Assembly (NCBI GenBank): GCA_945898725.1
Contig: CAMDIK010000011.1
Coordinates: 1 to 33,750 of the forward strand
Length of the DNA stretch: 33,750 bases
Direction: 5' to 3'
DNA from: Rickettsia typhi
GTDB lineage: Bacteria > Pseudomonadota > Alphaproteobacteria > Rickettsiales > Deianiraeaceae
Shown: positions 16,420 through 24,043 of the stretch, piece by piece
Layout: each line of letters begins with the position of its first letter
Position numbering within the stretch: the first letter of the stretch is position 1
Notes under the pieces: generated by a model
Database searches by the model: none
What the model was told of the DNA's origin: nothing
What the model saw: the letters and a program-made list of their open reading frames with translations, nothing else
Translations under genes and position numbers: made by a program

Positions 16420-16857
16420 TTAATTTAGCCTTCCACTACCACTTGCAGAGTCCTTATCTGGAGTTGAATTTATAATATCTAGCGCTTTTTTTACAGCTTC
16501 TTTATTAATATCCAGTACATTTTTTTGCTTTAAATCTGTAATAATTTTCTTGATTTCCACCTGTTTTTCTTTGTAATATTTCTGAATTGCACGCTTCTCG
16601 TCTGCAATTGCTTTATCGGAATCCGCCTGAATATCGGCAATTTTCCTTTCAGCATGACTTTTTACCAGCTTTAAATCTTCTTCATACTTCGCAATTGTAG
16701 ACAACACGCTCTCCAGCTCTTTTTCCATCGTGTTTTGTTGATTTTTCACCCCATCAATACCACTTGTTATAACCTTAAGAATTTTCTTATAAGTTAAGCA
16801 AAGAAGCAATAAAACCCCAGCAAAAGATGCCAAACTTGTTATTAAATTACTATCCAT
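16420..16857 (-). CDS. AtpF-like membrane-anchored coiled-coil protein
   Basis: The 145-aa product has one membrane segment (about residues 7-23, FAGVLLLLCLTYKKIL) followed by a long charged coiled coil with heptad spacing to about residue 125, then a short polar tail. This is the layout of the b or b' subunit of the F-type ATP synthase, including a Lys-rich join after the membrane helix and helical Glu/Lys/Ala runs. It is not next to other atp genes. The frame can be extended to a GTG at 16893, but MDSNLITSL is the natural N-terminus. It lies tail to tail with xerC. It may be a dispersed F0 subunit, as happens in Rickettsiales, or an unrelated anchored coiled coil. Confidence 0.45.
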   Translation of the reverse strand: MDSNLITSLASFAGVLLLLCLTYKKILKVITSGIDGVKNQQNTMEKELESVLSTIAKYEEDLKLVKSHAERKIADIQADSDKAIADEKRAIQKYYKEKQVEIKKIITDLKQKNVLDINKEAVKKALDIINSTPDKDSASGSGRLN

Positions 16858-16953
16858 TTTTGAAACAGACACAATACCTTCACAATAAAACACACAATAA
16901 AATTATTATGCAAGTTATTTCTTTACTATTAAATATATAGTTGCTAACTTCCC

Positions 16954-16982
16954 TTGAATGGCGTTGTGTTTTTAGGTATATA
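16954..16982 (+). promoter_or_regulatory. Promoter of the NDUFA9-like/lipA unit
   Basis: TTGAAT (16954-16959), 17-nt spacer, TATATA (16977-16982). Transcription would start near 16989, only about 5 nt before the ATG at 16994, so the mRNA may be near-leaderless. Confidence 0.5.
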
Positions 16983-16993
16983 AAGTACAAAAA

Positions 16994-17929
16994 ATGAGCA
17001 AATTTGTGACTATTTTTGGCGGATCAAGCTTCGTTGGAAGGTATATTGTCTGGCATTTGTGCCAAAAAGGCTATAATGTTTGCGTCTTAACAAGAAATGT
17101 TCAACGGGCAAGCTTTCTGAAAACTTTTGGCTTTCCCGGGCAAATTTCCTTGATTCAAGGCGACATAACAGACTACAGCTTGCTAATTTCCATTATAAAA
17201 TCATCAAATATCATTGTAAATGCAATAAATACAAGCCTTAGCGAAATTGACAAAAATAATGTTAAATCTTCCATTGGCGACCTAATTTCCGATTATGCAA
17301 CAAAATACAATGTAGATAGATTAATTCATATTTCATCGATGAATTCAGCGCATGAAGCTTTGCAAAATATTTCCGAAAAATACTCCGAAATATCCACCAT
17401 TTTGAAAATTGGATTTGCATTCGCAGTAGACTCAAAATACATTCATTCAATCTGCCAGATTGCTGATTTTCCAGCTATAATATTACCCAAGTCTGTGCAA
17501 TATGGCTTGTTTTACTGCGTGGCGGCTTCAGATGTTGCCGAAATAGTCACAGAATGCATCAAAAATGATGCTACCAAGGGGAAGGCATATAATATATATA
17601 GTGGAAAATCTTATACCATGCTTGCTTTTATTAAAACTTGCTTAAAAGCCCTTGATAAAAACCCGAAAATCATCCTAATTCCAAACTTTATTGCAAATTT
17701 AATCGCAAAGGTGGCGGCAATTCTGCCAAGTTCATTTTTGAAAAATATCTGTCTTATACTCAATAATACCAATAAAATACCATATTTCACAGACAGTAAC
17801 GAGAAAACATATTTTAAAATTTTCCACAAAAAACCTAAAATCCTGGAGGAGGAAATATCAAATATAATATACGGAAACAAGAAAGATGGGTTGTATAATT
17901 CTGATATAAAAATTAACAATTATTATTAG
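16994..17929 (+). CDS. NDUFA9-like NAD(P)-binding epimerase/dehydratase-family protein
   Basis: This 311-aa protein has an extended SDR fold. The dinucleotide loop is [16 protein letters not shown] at residues 4-19, followed by [22 protein letters not shown] and [11 protein letters not shown]. This is the pattern of the bacterial relatives of complex I subunit NDUFA9. The usual YxxxK-type segment is altered: after [12 protein letters not shown] the sequence passes through [16 protein letters not shown], so catalysis is doubtful and a structural or quinone-related role more likely. The C-terminus is rich in Lys and Asn. It is followed by lipA with only 2 nt between stop and start, so the two are co-transcribed. 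Confidence 0.75.
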   Translation: MSKFVTIFGGSSFVGRYIVWHLCQKGYNVCVLTRNVQRASFLKTFGFPGQISLIQGDITDYSLLISIIKSSNIIVNAINTSLSEIDKNNVKSSIGDLISDYATKYNVDRLIHISSMNSAHEALQNISEKYSEISTILKIGFAFAVDSKYIHSICQIADFPAIILPKSVQYGLFYCVAASDVAEIVTECIKNDATKGKAYNIYSGKSYTMLAFIKTCLKALDKNPKIILIPNFIANLIAKVAAILPSSFLKNICLILNNTNKIPYFTDSNEKTYFKIFHKKPKILEEEISNIIYGNKKDGLYNSDIKINNYY

Positions 17930-17931
17930 AT

Positions 17932-18828
17932 ATGGGTGAAATAGTATTGCAAAAACCAGACTGGATAAGGGTTAGAATCAACTCATCTGCCGGCTACTCT
18001 CAAACCAAATCTCTCATGAATCGCAACGGGCTTCACACAGTTTGCGAAGAAGCGGCCTGCCCGAATATCAGCGAATGTTGGAGCAAAAAACATGCAACCT
18101 TTATGATTTTAGGATCAATTTGCACCAGGGCTTGCAGATTTTGCAATGTTGCAACGGGAATACCGCTTACTCTTGACCCCCACGAACCTGAAAAAGTTGC
18201 AGAGTCCACCAAGGAATTGGGGTTAAAACACGTGGTAATTACATCTGTTGATCGCGATGACTTGGAAGATGGCGGCGCCGAGCATTTTGTGCAAACTATT
18301 TTAGAAATTCGCAAAATAAACCCAAATACAACCGTGGAAATACTAACGCCGGACTTTCTGCGAAAGGAAGAGAAGTTGACAATTGAAAAAATTGCAACAA
18401 CTTCTCCGCCGGATGTTTACAATCACAATATTGAAACCGTTCCCAGTTTGTATGCAAATATACGTCCGGGGGCGCGATATTTCCACTCTCTATATATATT
18501 AAAGCGGGTTAAGGAGATAAATTCGAAAATTTTTACAAAATCCGGGTTGATGGTGGGGCTTGGTGAAGAAACCACGGAAATTCTACAAGTTATGGACGAT
18601 TTGCGTTCTGCTGGGGTTGATTTTATAACAATTGGGCAATATTTGCGCCCAAGTGAAAAACATGCGGAGGTGAAAAAATATTACACCCCAAATGAGTTTA
18701 GATATTTGGAAAGAATGGCATGGATAAAGGGATTTTCAATGGTTGCAAGTTCGCCACTTACGCGTTCCTCTTACCATGCGGATGAAGATTTTATCAAGCT
18801 AAAACAGGCAAGGAACGGTGAAAATTAA
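17932..18828 (+). CDS. lipA: Lipoyl synthase
   Basis: LipA inserts two sulfurs into the octanoyl group on lipoate-dependent enzymes such as the pyruvate dehydrogenase E2 subunit. The 298-aa protein shows the auxiliary cluster ligands Cys38, Cys43 and Cys49 ([13 protein letters not shown]), the radical-SAM CxxxCxxC at 64-71 (CTRACRFC), and the C-terminal [12 protein letters not shown] with the conserved RSSYHA. EILTPDF and [12 protein letters not shown] are also family hallmarks. Nothing appears damaged. It starts 2 nt after the NDUFA9-like stop. Confidence 0.96.
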   Translation: MGEIVLQKPDWIRVRINSSAGYSQTKSLMNRNGLHTVCEEAACPNISECWSKKHATFMILGSICTRACRFCNVATGIPLTLDPHEPEKVAESTKELGLKHVVITSVDRDDLEDGGAEHFVQTILEIRKINPNTTVEILTPDFLRKEEKLTIEKIATTSPPDVYNHNIETVPSLYANIRPGARYFHSLYILKRVKEINSKIFTKSGLMVGLGEETTEILQVMDDLRSAGVDFITIGQYLRPSEKHAEVKKYYTPNEFRYLERMAWIKGFSMVASSPLTRSSYHADEDFIKLKQARNGEN

Positions 18829-18885
18829 AAATTTGCTTCCAGGTTGTGAATTAATACATTGCCTTGGTGTAAATTTGATAACAAA

Positions 18886-19479
18886 ATGGCATTGAAAAAT
18901 TTACTATTCCCCCTTGAAATATCAGAAAATTCAATCGGAGGGCTGGAATTTAGCACAAATATAGCAAAAACGCGATCCGGCGCGGAATTTAGAAATAAAA
19001 CCATGCAACTTCCAATAATAAAATATAACATTGCAAAAGGTATTCGCTCCAGGCGAGATATTTCCAGCATTGTTGGGCTATTTCGCATTTGCGAGGGGCA
19101 ATTTCATTCATTTTTATTTCGAGATCCCCTAGATTTTTACGCAGAAAATCAAATATTAAAACCAATTAATGTGGAGCGCACAAAATTTCAAATGACAAAA
19201 AAATACCAATTTTCCGGGGAGGAATCGTGCAGAAATATCACAAAACCCGAGGTAAATACCGTAAAACTTCGCACTGAAAATTCCGCGATAAGCGAATATA
19301 ACCTTGATGCAGATAGTGGAATTATAACACTTTCATCGCCACTTTTACTGGGAAATAATTTAATAGCTAACTTTAATTTTTTCGTCGAAATGCGCTTTGA
19401 TAGCGATGTTTTGAACATTGAATTTTCCAGCAGAGATGCCAAAAATCTTTCCGCAATAAATCTAACTGAAGTGAGGTAA
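18886..19479 (+). CDS. GTA/phage tail protein, DUF2460 (gp12-like)
   Basis: This 197-aa protein matches the DUF2460/TIGR02217 family, gp12 of the RcGTA tail cluster. Visible points are LLFPLEISENSIGG at the N-terminus, SGAEFRNKTMQLPIIKYNIA, GIRSRRDISSIVGLF, FHSFLFRDPLDFYA, KPEVNTVKLRTEN, and the closing NLTEVR. I start at ATG 18886 because MALKNLLFPLEIS aligns with the family N-terminus; a TTG at 18859 is the alternative. It sits 57 nt after lipA and 14 nt before the gp13-like gene. The frame is intact, which suggests the gene is still maintained, although no capsid or portal genes are in this window. Confidence 0.82.
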   Translation: MALKNLLFPLEISENSIGGLEFSTNIAKTRSGAEFRNKTMQLPIIKYNIAKGIRSRRDISSIVGLFRICEGQFHSFLFRDPLDFYAENQILKPINVERTKFQMTKKYQFSGEESCRNITKPEVNTVKLRTENSAISEYNLDADSGIITLSSPLLLGNNLIANFNFFVEMRFDSDVLNIEFSSRDAKNLSAINLTEVR

Positions 19480-19493
19480 TTTTTTCTATTTAC

Positions 19494-20294
19494 ATGATTA
19501 AGCACGCAGAATTATTGAAATATTTAGGGCAAAACACAGCGCAGTACTATATTTGCGCCGAAATATTGGCGCGAAATGAGCAATTTTACTTCACAAATTG
19601 CGACAAACCCATTGAATACAGGGGTAAAATATTTACAACCGGGCTGAATATAGATAAAATTACCATTGAAAATATCAAGCACCTCCCCTTAAATCAACTT
19701 GAAATTTTTAACAGCGAAGAAGTGATTAAAAAATTAGTAAAAATGCCAGATTTATCAATTAATTTGTTGATTTTTGCAGAAATTGAAAGCGGTGGCGTTT
19801 TGAGTACTATTTTTAGCGGAATTGCGCGCAATATTAAGCACGAAAATGCCAATAAAATCAGCATAATATTCGATAATAATATAAGAAAATTCGAGAATGA
19901 AATAGGTGATTTTTTTTCGCCAACGTGCAGGGCGGAATTTGGCGATTCTAAATGCAAAAAAGATCTTGAAAATTATACTTTTTCCGGCAAAATTACTAGA
20001 ATTTTCAGCGAAAATAGCTTTGAAGTGGATATTTCGAAGCCGGATGGTCATTTTCTTGACGGATTTGCAAAAATAACCAATCAAAACAACGATTCCGTAA
20101 AAAGTAAAATTATTTCGCACAAGGGTGGTATTATTACAATTCTTAGCAATTTTTCGTATTTTTTCCCGGAAATTGGCAATAATATTCAGCTAATTTCGCC
20201 ATGTGGCAAAACTTTGACAGCTTGCAAAGCGTTCGATAATGTAGTAAATTTTCGCGGCGAACCTTTTATTAAATCTGGACAGAATTCTGAATAA
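19494..20294 (+). CDS. GTA/phage tail protein, DUF2163 (gp13-like)
   Basis: This 266-aa protein belongs to DUF2163/TIGR02218, the gp13 tail protein of gene transfer agents. Its key segment is FFSPTCRAEFGDSKCKKDL near 140-158, with two conserved cysteines and CRAxFGD. The C-terminus has CGKTLTACKAFDNVVNFRGEPF, the usual closing NFRGxP block. The order gp12-gp13 is the ancestral one. The next expected gene, gp14 (NlpC/P60 hydrolase), is absent: miaA converges from the other side and overlaps this gene by 26 nt. The rest of the cluster must be elsewhere or lost. Confidence 0.82.
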   Translation: MIKHAELLKYLGQNTAQYYICAEILARNEQFYFTNCDKPIEYRGKIFTTGLNIDKITIENIKHLPLNQLEIFNSEEVIKKLVKMPDLSINLLIFAEIESGGVLSTIFSGIARNIKHENANKISIIFDNNIRKFENEIGDFFSPTCRAEFGDSKCKKDLENYTFSGKITRIFSENSFEVDISKPDGHFLDGFAKITNQNNDSVKSKIISHKGGIITILSNFSYFFPEIGNNIQLISPCGKTLTACKAFDNVVNFRGEPFIKSGQNSE

Positions 20295-21195
20295 TGTCAA
20301 CAAATTTATCAAGATTTTTTTCTGAAATTGCGTGAAAATCGGTAAATTTATTTCTAAACCAAGTAAGCTGCCTTTTTGCGTAATTTCGCGTGCATTTCTG
20401 GGCATTATTTACCATTTCTGCATGTGAAATTCTACCCTCAAGGTAGTCAATAATTTGCGGCACGCCGATGGCCTTGTGTACAGATAAATCTCTGGAATAT
20501 CCATATTCTATAAGGCTTTTTCCCTCTTCAAGAGCGCCATTTTGCAGCATATCACAAAATCTGGAATTACACGCATTATAAACCACATTTCTATCTGGAA
20601 TTAGCAAAATTTTCGCCAAACTGTAGTCGCTTAGTGCAGATTTTTGCTTTGGATTTTGATAAAAATCAAAAATGCTTTTACCAGTATGTTTTTTTACCGA
20701 AAAAGCCCGTAACATCCGCTGTTTATCAGTTTTTTTAATCATTTTCGCCGCATTTTCATCAAGCCTTGCAAGTTCAGCAAAAAAATCATCATTTCCAAGA
20801 TTTTTCAGCATATTTTCCACCTCATTGCTAATTTCATCAGGAATTTCAGGGATATTTGATATGCCGTCCAGCAAAATCCTAATATACATAGCACTTCCGC
20901 CAACAATTAAGGGAATTTTCCCCTGTAAATGCACATTTTTCACCTCTTTTTCAATTAATTCCAGCCATTTTGCTACAGAGAGTTGCTCGCTTCCTGGCAA
21001 AAAAGTATACAATCTATGCTCTGCTTTTTGCAAATCTTTTGCGCTGGGGGCGGCGGAAACTATGCCTATTTCCCTGTAAACCTGCATGCTGTCTGCATTT
21101 ATAATTGCAATATTCCCAGCCTGCACGGCATATTCCACCGCTAGTGCAGATTTTCCCGAAGCCGTAGGGCCAGTTAGTAAAATAACGCTTTTCAT
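20269..21195 (-). CDS. miaA: tRNA dimethylallyltransferase
   Basis: MiaA adds a dimethylallyl group to A37 of tRNAs reading UNN codons. The 308-aa protein has the P-loop GPTASGKS (residues 9-16), INADSMQVYREIGI, and IPLIVGGSAMYIRILLDG, with KQRMLRAFSV and the C-terminal KCTRNYAKRQLTWFRN that contacts tRNA. Length and motifs are normal. Its last 26 nt overlap the end of the gp13-like gene on the other strand. Confidence 0.95.
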   Translation of the reverse strand: MKSVILLTGPTASGKSALAVEYAVQAGNIAIINADSMQVYREIGIVSAAPSAKDLQKAEHRLYTFLPGSEQLSVAKWLELIEKEVKNVHLQGKIPLIVGGSAMYIRILLDGISNIPEIPDEISNEVENMLKNLGNDDFFAELARLDENAAKMIKKTDKQRMLRAFSVKKHTGKSIFDFYQNPKQKSALSDYSLAKILLIPDRNVVYNACNSRFCDMLQNGALEEGKSLIEYGYSRDLSVHKAIGVPQIIDYLEGRISHAEMVNNAQKCTRNYAKRQLTWFRNKFTDFHAISEKNLDKFVDIIQNSVQI

Positions 21196-21235
21196 ACATT
21201 TAAAGTATATTCAACATTATTATAAAGATTTTTTT

Positions 21236-21261
21236 ATTATCAATAAATTTTTGTTGATAAT
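21236..21261. promoter_or_regulatory. Inverted repeat between miaA and the ABC transporter
   Basis: ATTATCAA (21236-21243) and TTGATAAT (21254-21261) form a perfect 8-bp inverted repeat with a 10-nt spacer in the divergent region. It could be an operator or an mRNA hairpin; it is AT-only apart from the C/G pair, so chance is possible. Confidence 0.3.
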
Positions 21262-21286
21262 TATTTTCCAGTAGCTCAAGTTAGTA

Positions 21287-23104
21287 TTGATATATATAAA
21301 TATAAACGTGAATGGCTCAGATGACTTAGAGGTGTATAAAAATGTACCTCGTAGTGTAAATGGTTTTATTTGGATGTTAATAAAGCGCTATAAAATATCC
21401 TTTATTTTATCGTGCATTGGGTGCTTGGCAGTTGCAATTGAGCACACCGCATTCCCATATGTAACTAAACTTTTAGTTGATGGGCTTGGAACATATCAAA
21501 GCGGCAGTATATTCAAACATTTGCAATTTCCCCTTACCCTTGGTGCAGTTATTTGGGTTGGAAATGACGGACTATGGCGCCTGGCAGGTTATACAATCAG
21601 CTATCTTCGCGCTTCAAGTGAGGCATTTATTAAGGAATACCTGACCATGCATTTTATATCGCAAAATCCGGCTTTTTTTGATAAATATCAATCTGGTGAC
21701 CTAATGGGAAGAACTCTGCACACCTCGCAAGAATTGCCATTTATTATGGAGGAAGCGCTGTATTTTATCATTCCCTGTATTCTAAATTTTATAGCAATAT
21801 TAGCACTGGTGGCACATGTTGACCTGAAAATCAGCATGTGGATATTCATCTGGGTTGCCCTGCACGTTTCAATATGCGCATATTTCACAAAAAAGCACAT
21901 AAAATACTCGAAAAAATACGCGCTTTCAATGAACAGATTTAACGCGGTTATACAAGATTCCACGCAAAATCATGTATCTGTGAAGTCATTCGGGGGGTTT
22001 AAAACCGAACGTGGAATATTCAAAATCTTCAGCTCTATGCAGAAGCGGCGCCAAACAAATATGTTGTATATTTACCAATATATGCTGGTTATTTTATCGC
22101 TAAATTGCTTCATAATCAACGGGGTGATTGTAACAATGATAGAACTGGATCTTTTTACCCAAAAGGCAATAACAATCGGGGATATTGCAATGATCTTCCA
22201 GCTTAGCTCAAATTTTATCGTGCTAATGTTTGAAACAACCCTGCTATTTGGCGAGGTTATTCAAACTTACGGAGTTGTGAATCAAAATTACAAAGTAATG
22301 CTAGATATAAAGCACCCTGAATATGCAAAATATCCCACCAGCCTTCAGGTTACTTCAGGTATAATTGCTTTGCAAAATTTATCGTTTTCCTATAGCGACA
22401 TTCCCGGAGAATACCTATTTAACGGAATAAATTTAGCCATTTTACCGCATCAAAAAGTTGGGATTATAGGCAGATCCGGCTCTGGAAAAAGCACGCTAAT
22501 CGGGCTGATAATGAAAAATTTTGATAATTATACCGGGGAAATTTTGATAGACGGGCAGTCGATCAAAAATATCCCGCAAGATGAGATTATGAAATGTATA
22601 AGCTATATACCCCAGCACCCTACCCTTTTTAACCGCACAATAATGGAAAATATACGCTATGGCAAGCCGAATGCAAGCGATGCAGAGGTAATAGAAGCGG
22701 CGAAAATTGCAGGAATTCACGAGGAAATTATGGAAATGCCGGGGCATTATCACATGCTTGCAGGGGAGCTTGGGTCTGAATTATCCGGCGGGCAAAGGCA
22801 AAGAGTTGCAGTGGCACGGGCGGTTTTGAAAAATAGCCCGATTCTAATACTAGATGAAGCAACCTCCGGATTGGACGTAAATACAGAGCGAACCCTGCGT
22901 GATGCCTTGCAAATCGTCATGCAAGAAAAAACCGTTATAGTTGTGGCACACAAACTTTCCACCGTTTCAGTTCTAGATAGAATTATTGTAATTGAAGACG
23001 GGGTAATTCTTGAAGATGGAAGCCCTGAAGAATTAATGGAAAAAGAAGACGGGGTTTATCGCTCAATGATAGACATTCAAGTTGAAGACTTGGCAGAGGA
23101 GTAA
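21287..23104 (+). CDS. ABC transporter, fused permease-ATPase (exporter half-transporter)
   Basis: This 605-aa protein has the MsbA/ABCB-type layout: a six-helix permease in about the first 330 residues and an ATPase after it. The ATPase shows Walker A GRSGSGKSTL (near 394-403), the signature LSGGQRQRVAVARA (near 497-510), Walker B ILILDEATSGLD and the switch AHKLSTV. The substrate cannot be told; lipid A, peptides and drugs are all exported by relatives. The start is unclear: TTG at 21287 or GTG at 21308, neither with a good ribosome site. It is a single gene, divergent from miaA. Confidence 0.88.
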   Translation: MIYININVNGSDDLEVYKNVPRSVNGFIWMLIKRYKISFILSCIGCLAVAIEHTAFPYVTKLLVDGLGTYQSGSIFKHLQFPLTLGAVIWVGNDGLWRLAGYTISYLRASSEAFIKEYLTMHFISQNPAFFDKYQSGDLMGRTLHTSQELPFIMEEALYFIIPCILNFIAILALVAHVDLKISMWIFIWVALHVSICAYFTKKHIKYSKKYALSMNRFNAVIQDSTQNHVSVKSFGGFKTERGIFKIFSSMQKRRQTNMLYIYQYMLVILSLNCFIINGVIVTMIELDLFTQKAITIGDIAMIFQLSSNFIVLMFETTLLFGEVIQTYGVVNQNYKVMLDIKHPEYAKYPTSLQVTSGIIALQNLSFSYSDIPGEYLFNGINLAILPHQKVGIIGRSGSGKSTLIGLIMKNFDNYTGEILIDGQSIKNIPQDEIMKCISYIPQHPTLFNRTIMENIRYGKPNASDAEVIEAAKIAGIHEEIMEMPGHYHMLAGELGSELSGGQRQRVAVARAVLKNSPILILDEATSGLDVNTERTLRDALQIVMQEKTVIVVAHKLSTVSVLDRIIVIEDGVILEDGSPEELMEKEDGVYRSMIDIQVEDLAEE

Positions 23105-23112
23105 AAAAAAGC

Positions 23113-23141
23113 TTGACATTGTATAAAATTTCTGCTAAAAT
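23113..23141 (+). promoter_or_regulatory. Consensus sigma70 promoter for the 284-aa gene
   Basis: TTGACA (23113-23118), 17-nt spacer, TAAAAT (23136-23141). It begins only 9 nt after the ABC transporter stop, giving the next gene its own transcript starting near 23148. Confidence 0.8.
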
Positions 23142-23165
23142 AGGTGTAGTATTTTATTACATTTT

Positions 23166-24020
23166 GTGGAAAATAAACACTTTGAAATAGTGAACATTAG
23201 AGATGTGAAAGAACCAATACTTGCAAGGGCTTTAGATGGAAATAACTTAATGCAAGAAATTGTAGGTGGTAAATGTTCTACATTTGGAAATGGCCTTAAA
23301 TTTTACAGCATTTTTTTCCCTGAGATCGCATTTGCGGTAAGGCCATACACTGACCGTCAATTCGGATATGCATCAAACCCAGCGGAAGAAAATATTTCAT
23401 TTGCCACAAAAAAGGATGGGGGGGGTGAAAGGTGTTGCGGTATTACCTTTAATAAAGATGTTGATAAAAAAGGACGGTATAAGTCAAAAGTTCGTTTCCC
23501 AAATACAAGCGATATTTTTAATCCAACAAACATAGCCGCGAAAAAAGGCTGTACAGAAGAGGGATACAACAATAGTTCATCACTGGAAAAATTCAGTGAA
23601 ATTGTATATAGAGTAAAAAAGTCAATGCAGAAAAAAGTTAATCGCGGCGAAGATGTGTCATGGCCATATTCAGAAGTGGTTTGCAGAGTAAAAACAGAAC
23701 CATTCACGCCATCTGCCATTATAATAAATCTCGATAATCCTCAATCATTGAAAGATACAAAAACCCTCCGCGATATATATGCATACAAACAGGAGCGTCC
23801 AGAGGTTGCAATATATACATATAAGTGGGAATGTAAATTTGGCAAAACAAGTAATTTGACAGAGGTTCGACTTGTACCAAAATTCACAAGAAAAAACATA
23901 AATCTATATGGCGATGATAAAACTAAGAAATTATTAGCAAAAAGAGACAGAGAAAGGGAAGCCGCAAGATCAGCAAAAAAGGATAAACCAAAAAATTGTA
24001 GATGTTGCGCTATATTCTAA
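23166..24020 (+). CDS. Unrecognised 284-aa protein with basic tail and CAAX-like CAIF end (candidate prenylated effector)
   Basis: No family is recognised. The start is a GTG 18 nt after the predicted transcription start. The body (1-245) looks soluble and folded, without a signal peptide or membrane helix. The end is the striking part. From about residue 255 it is very rich in Lys, Arg and Glu (RDREREAARSAKKDKPK), then closes NCRCCAIF. Cys at -4, aliphatic Ile at -2 and Phe at -1 fit a eukaryotic CAAX box, likely a geranylgeranyl type (human R-Ras2 ends CVIF). The extra cysteines and the basic stretch match palmitoylation and polybasic membrane targeting in Ras/Rho proteins. Bacteria have no CAAX prenyltransferase, so the motif would act only inside a eukaryotic host. 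A run of eight G at 23418-23425 lies within codons for DGGGE and could switch the frame by slippage. Function unknown. Confidence 0.72.
   Translation: MENKHFEIVNIRDVKEPILARALDGNNLMQEIVGGKCSTFGNGLKFYSIFFPEIAFAVRPYTDRQFGYASNPAEENISFATKKDGGGERCCGITFNKDVDKKGRYKSKVRFPNTSDIFNPTNIAAKKGCTEEGYNNSSSLEKFSEIVYRVKKSMQKKVNRGEDVSWPYSEVVCRVKTEPFTPSAIIINLDNPQSLKDTKTLRDIYAYKQERPEVAIYTYKWECKFGKTSNLTEVRLVPKFTRKNINLYGDDKTKKLLAKRDREREAARSAKKDKPKNCRCCAIF
23418..23425. repeat. G8 homopolymer inside coding sequence
   Basis: Eight consecutive G residues, a strong outlier in such AT-rich DNA, encode part of DGGGE near residues 84-88 of the 284-aa protein. Gain or loss of one G shifts the frame and removes the C-terminal CAAX-like motif. 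Confidence 0.85.
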
Positions 24021-24043
24021 AACAATATTTAACAGTTGCACTT

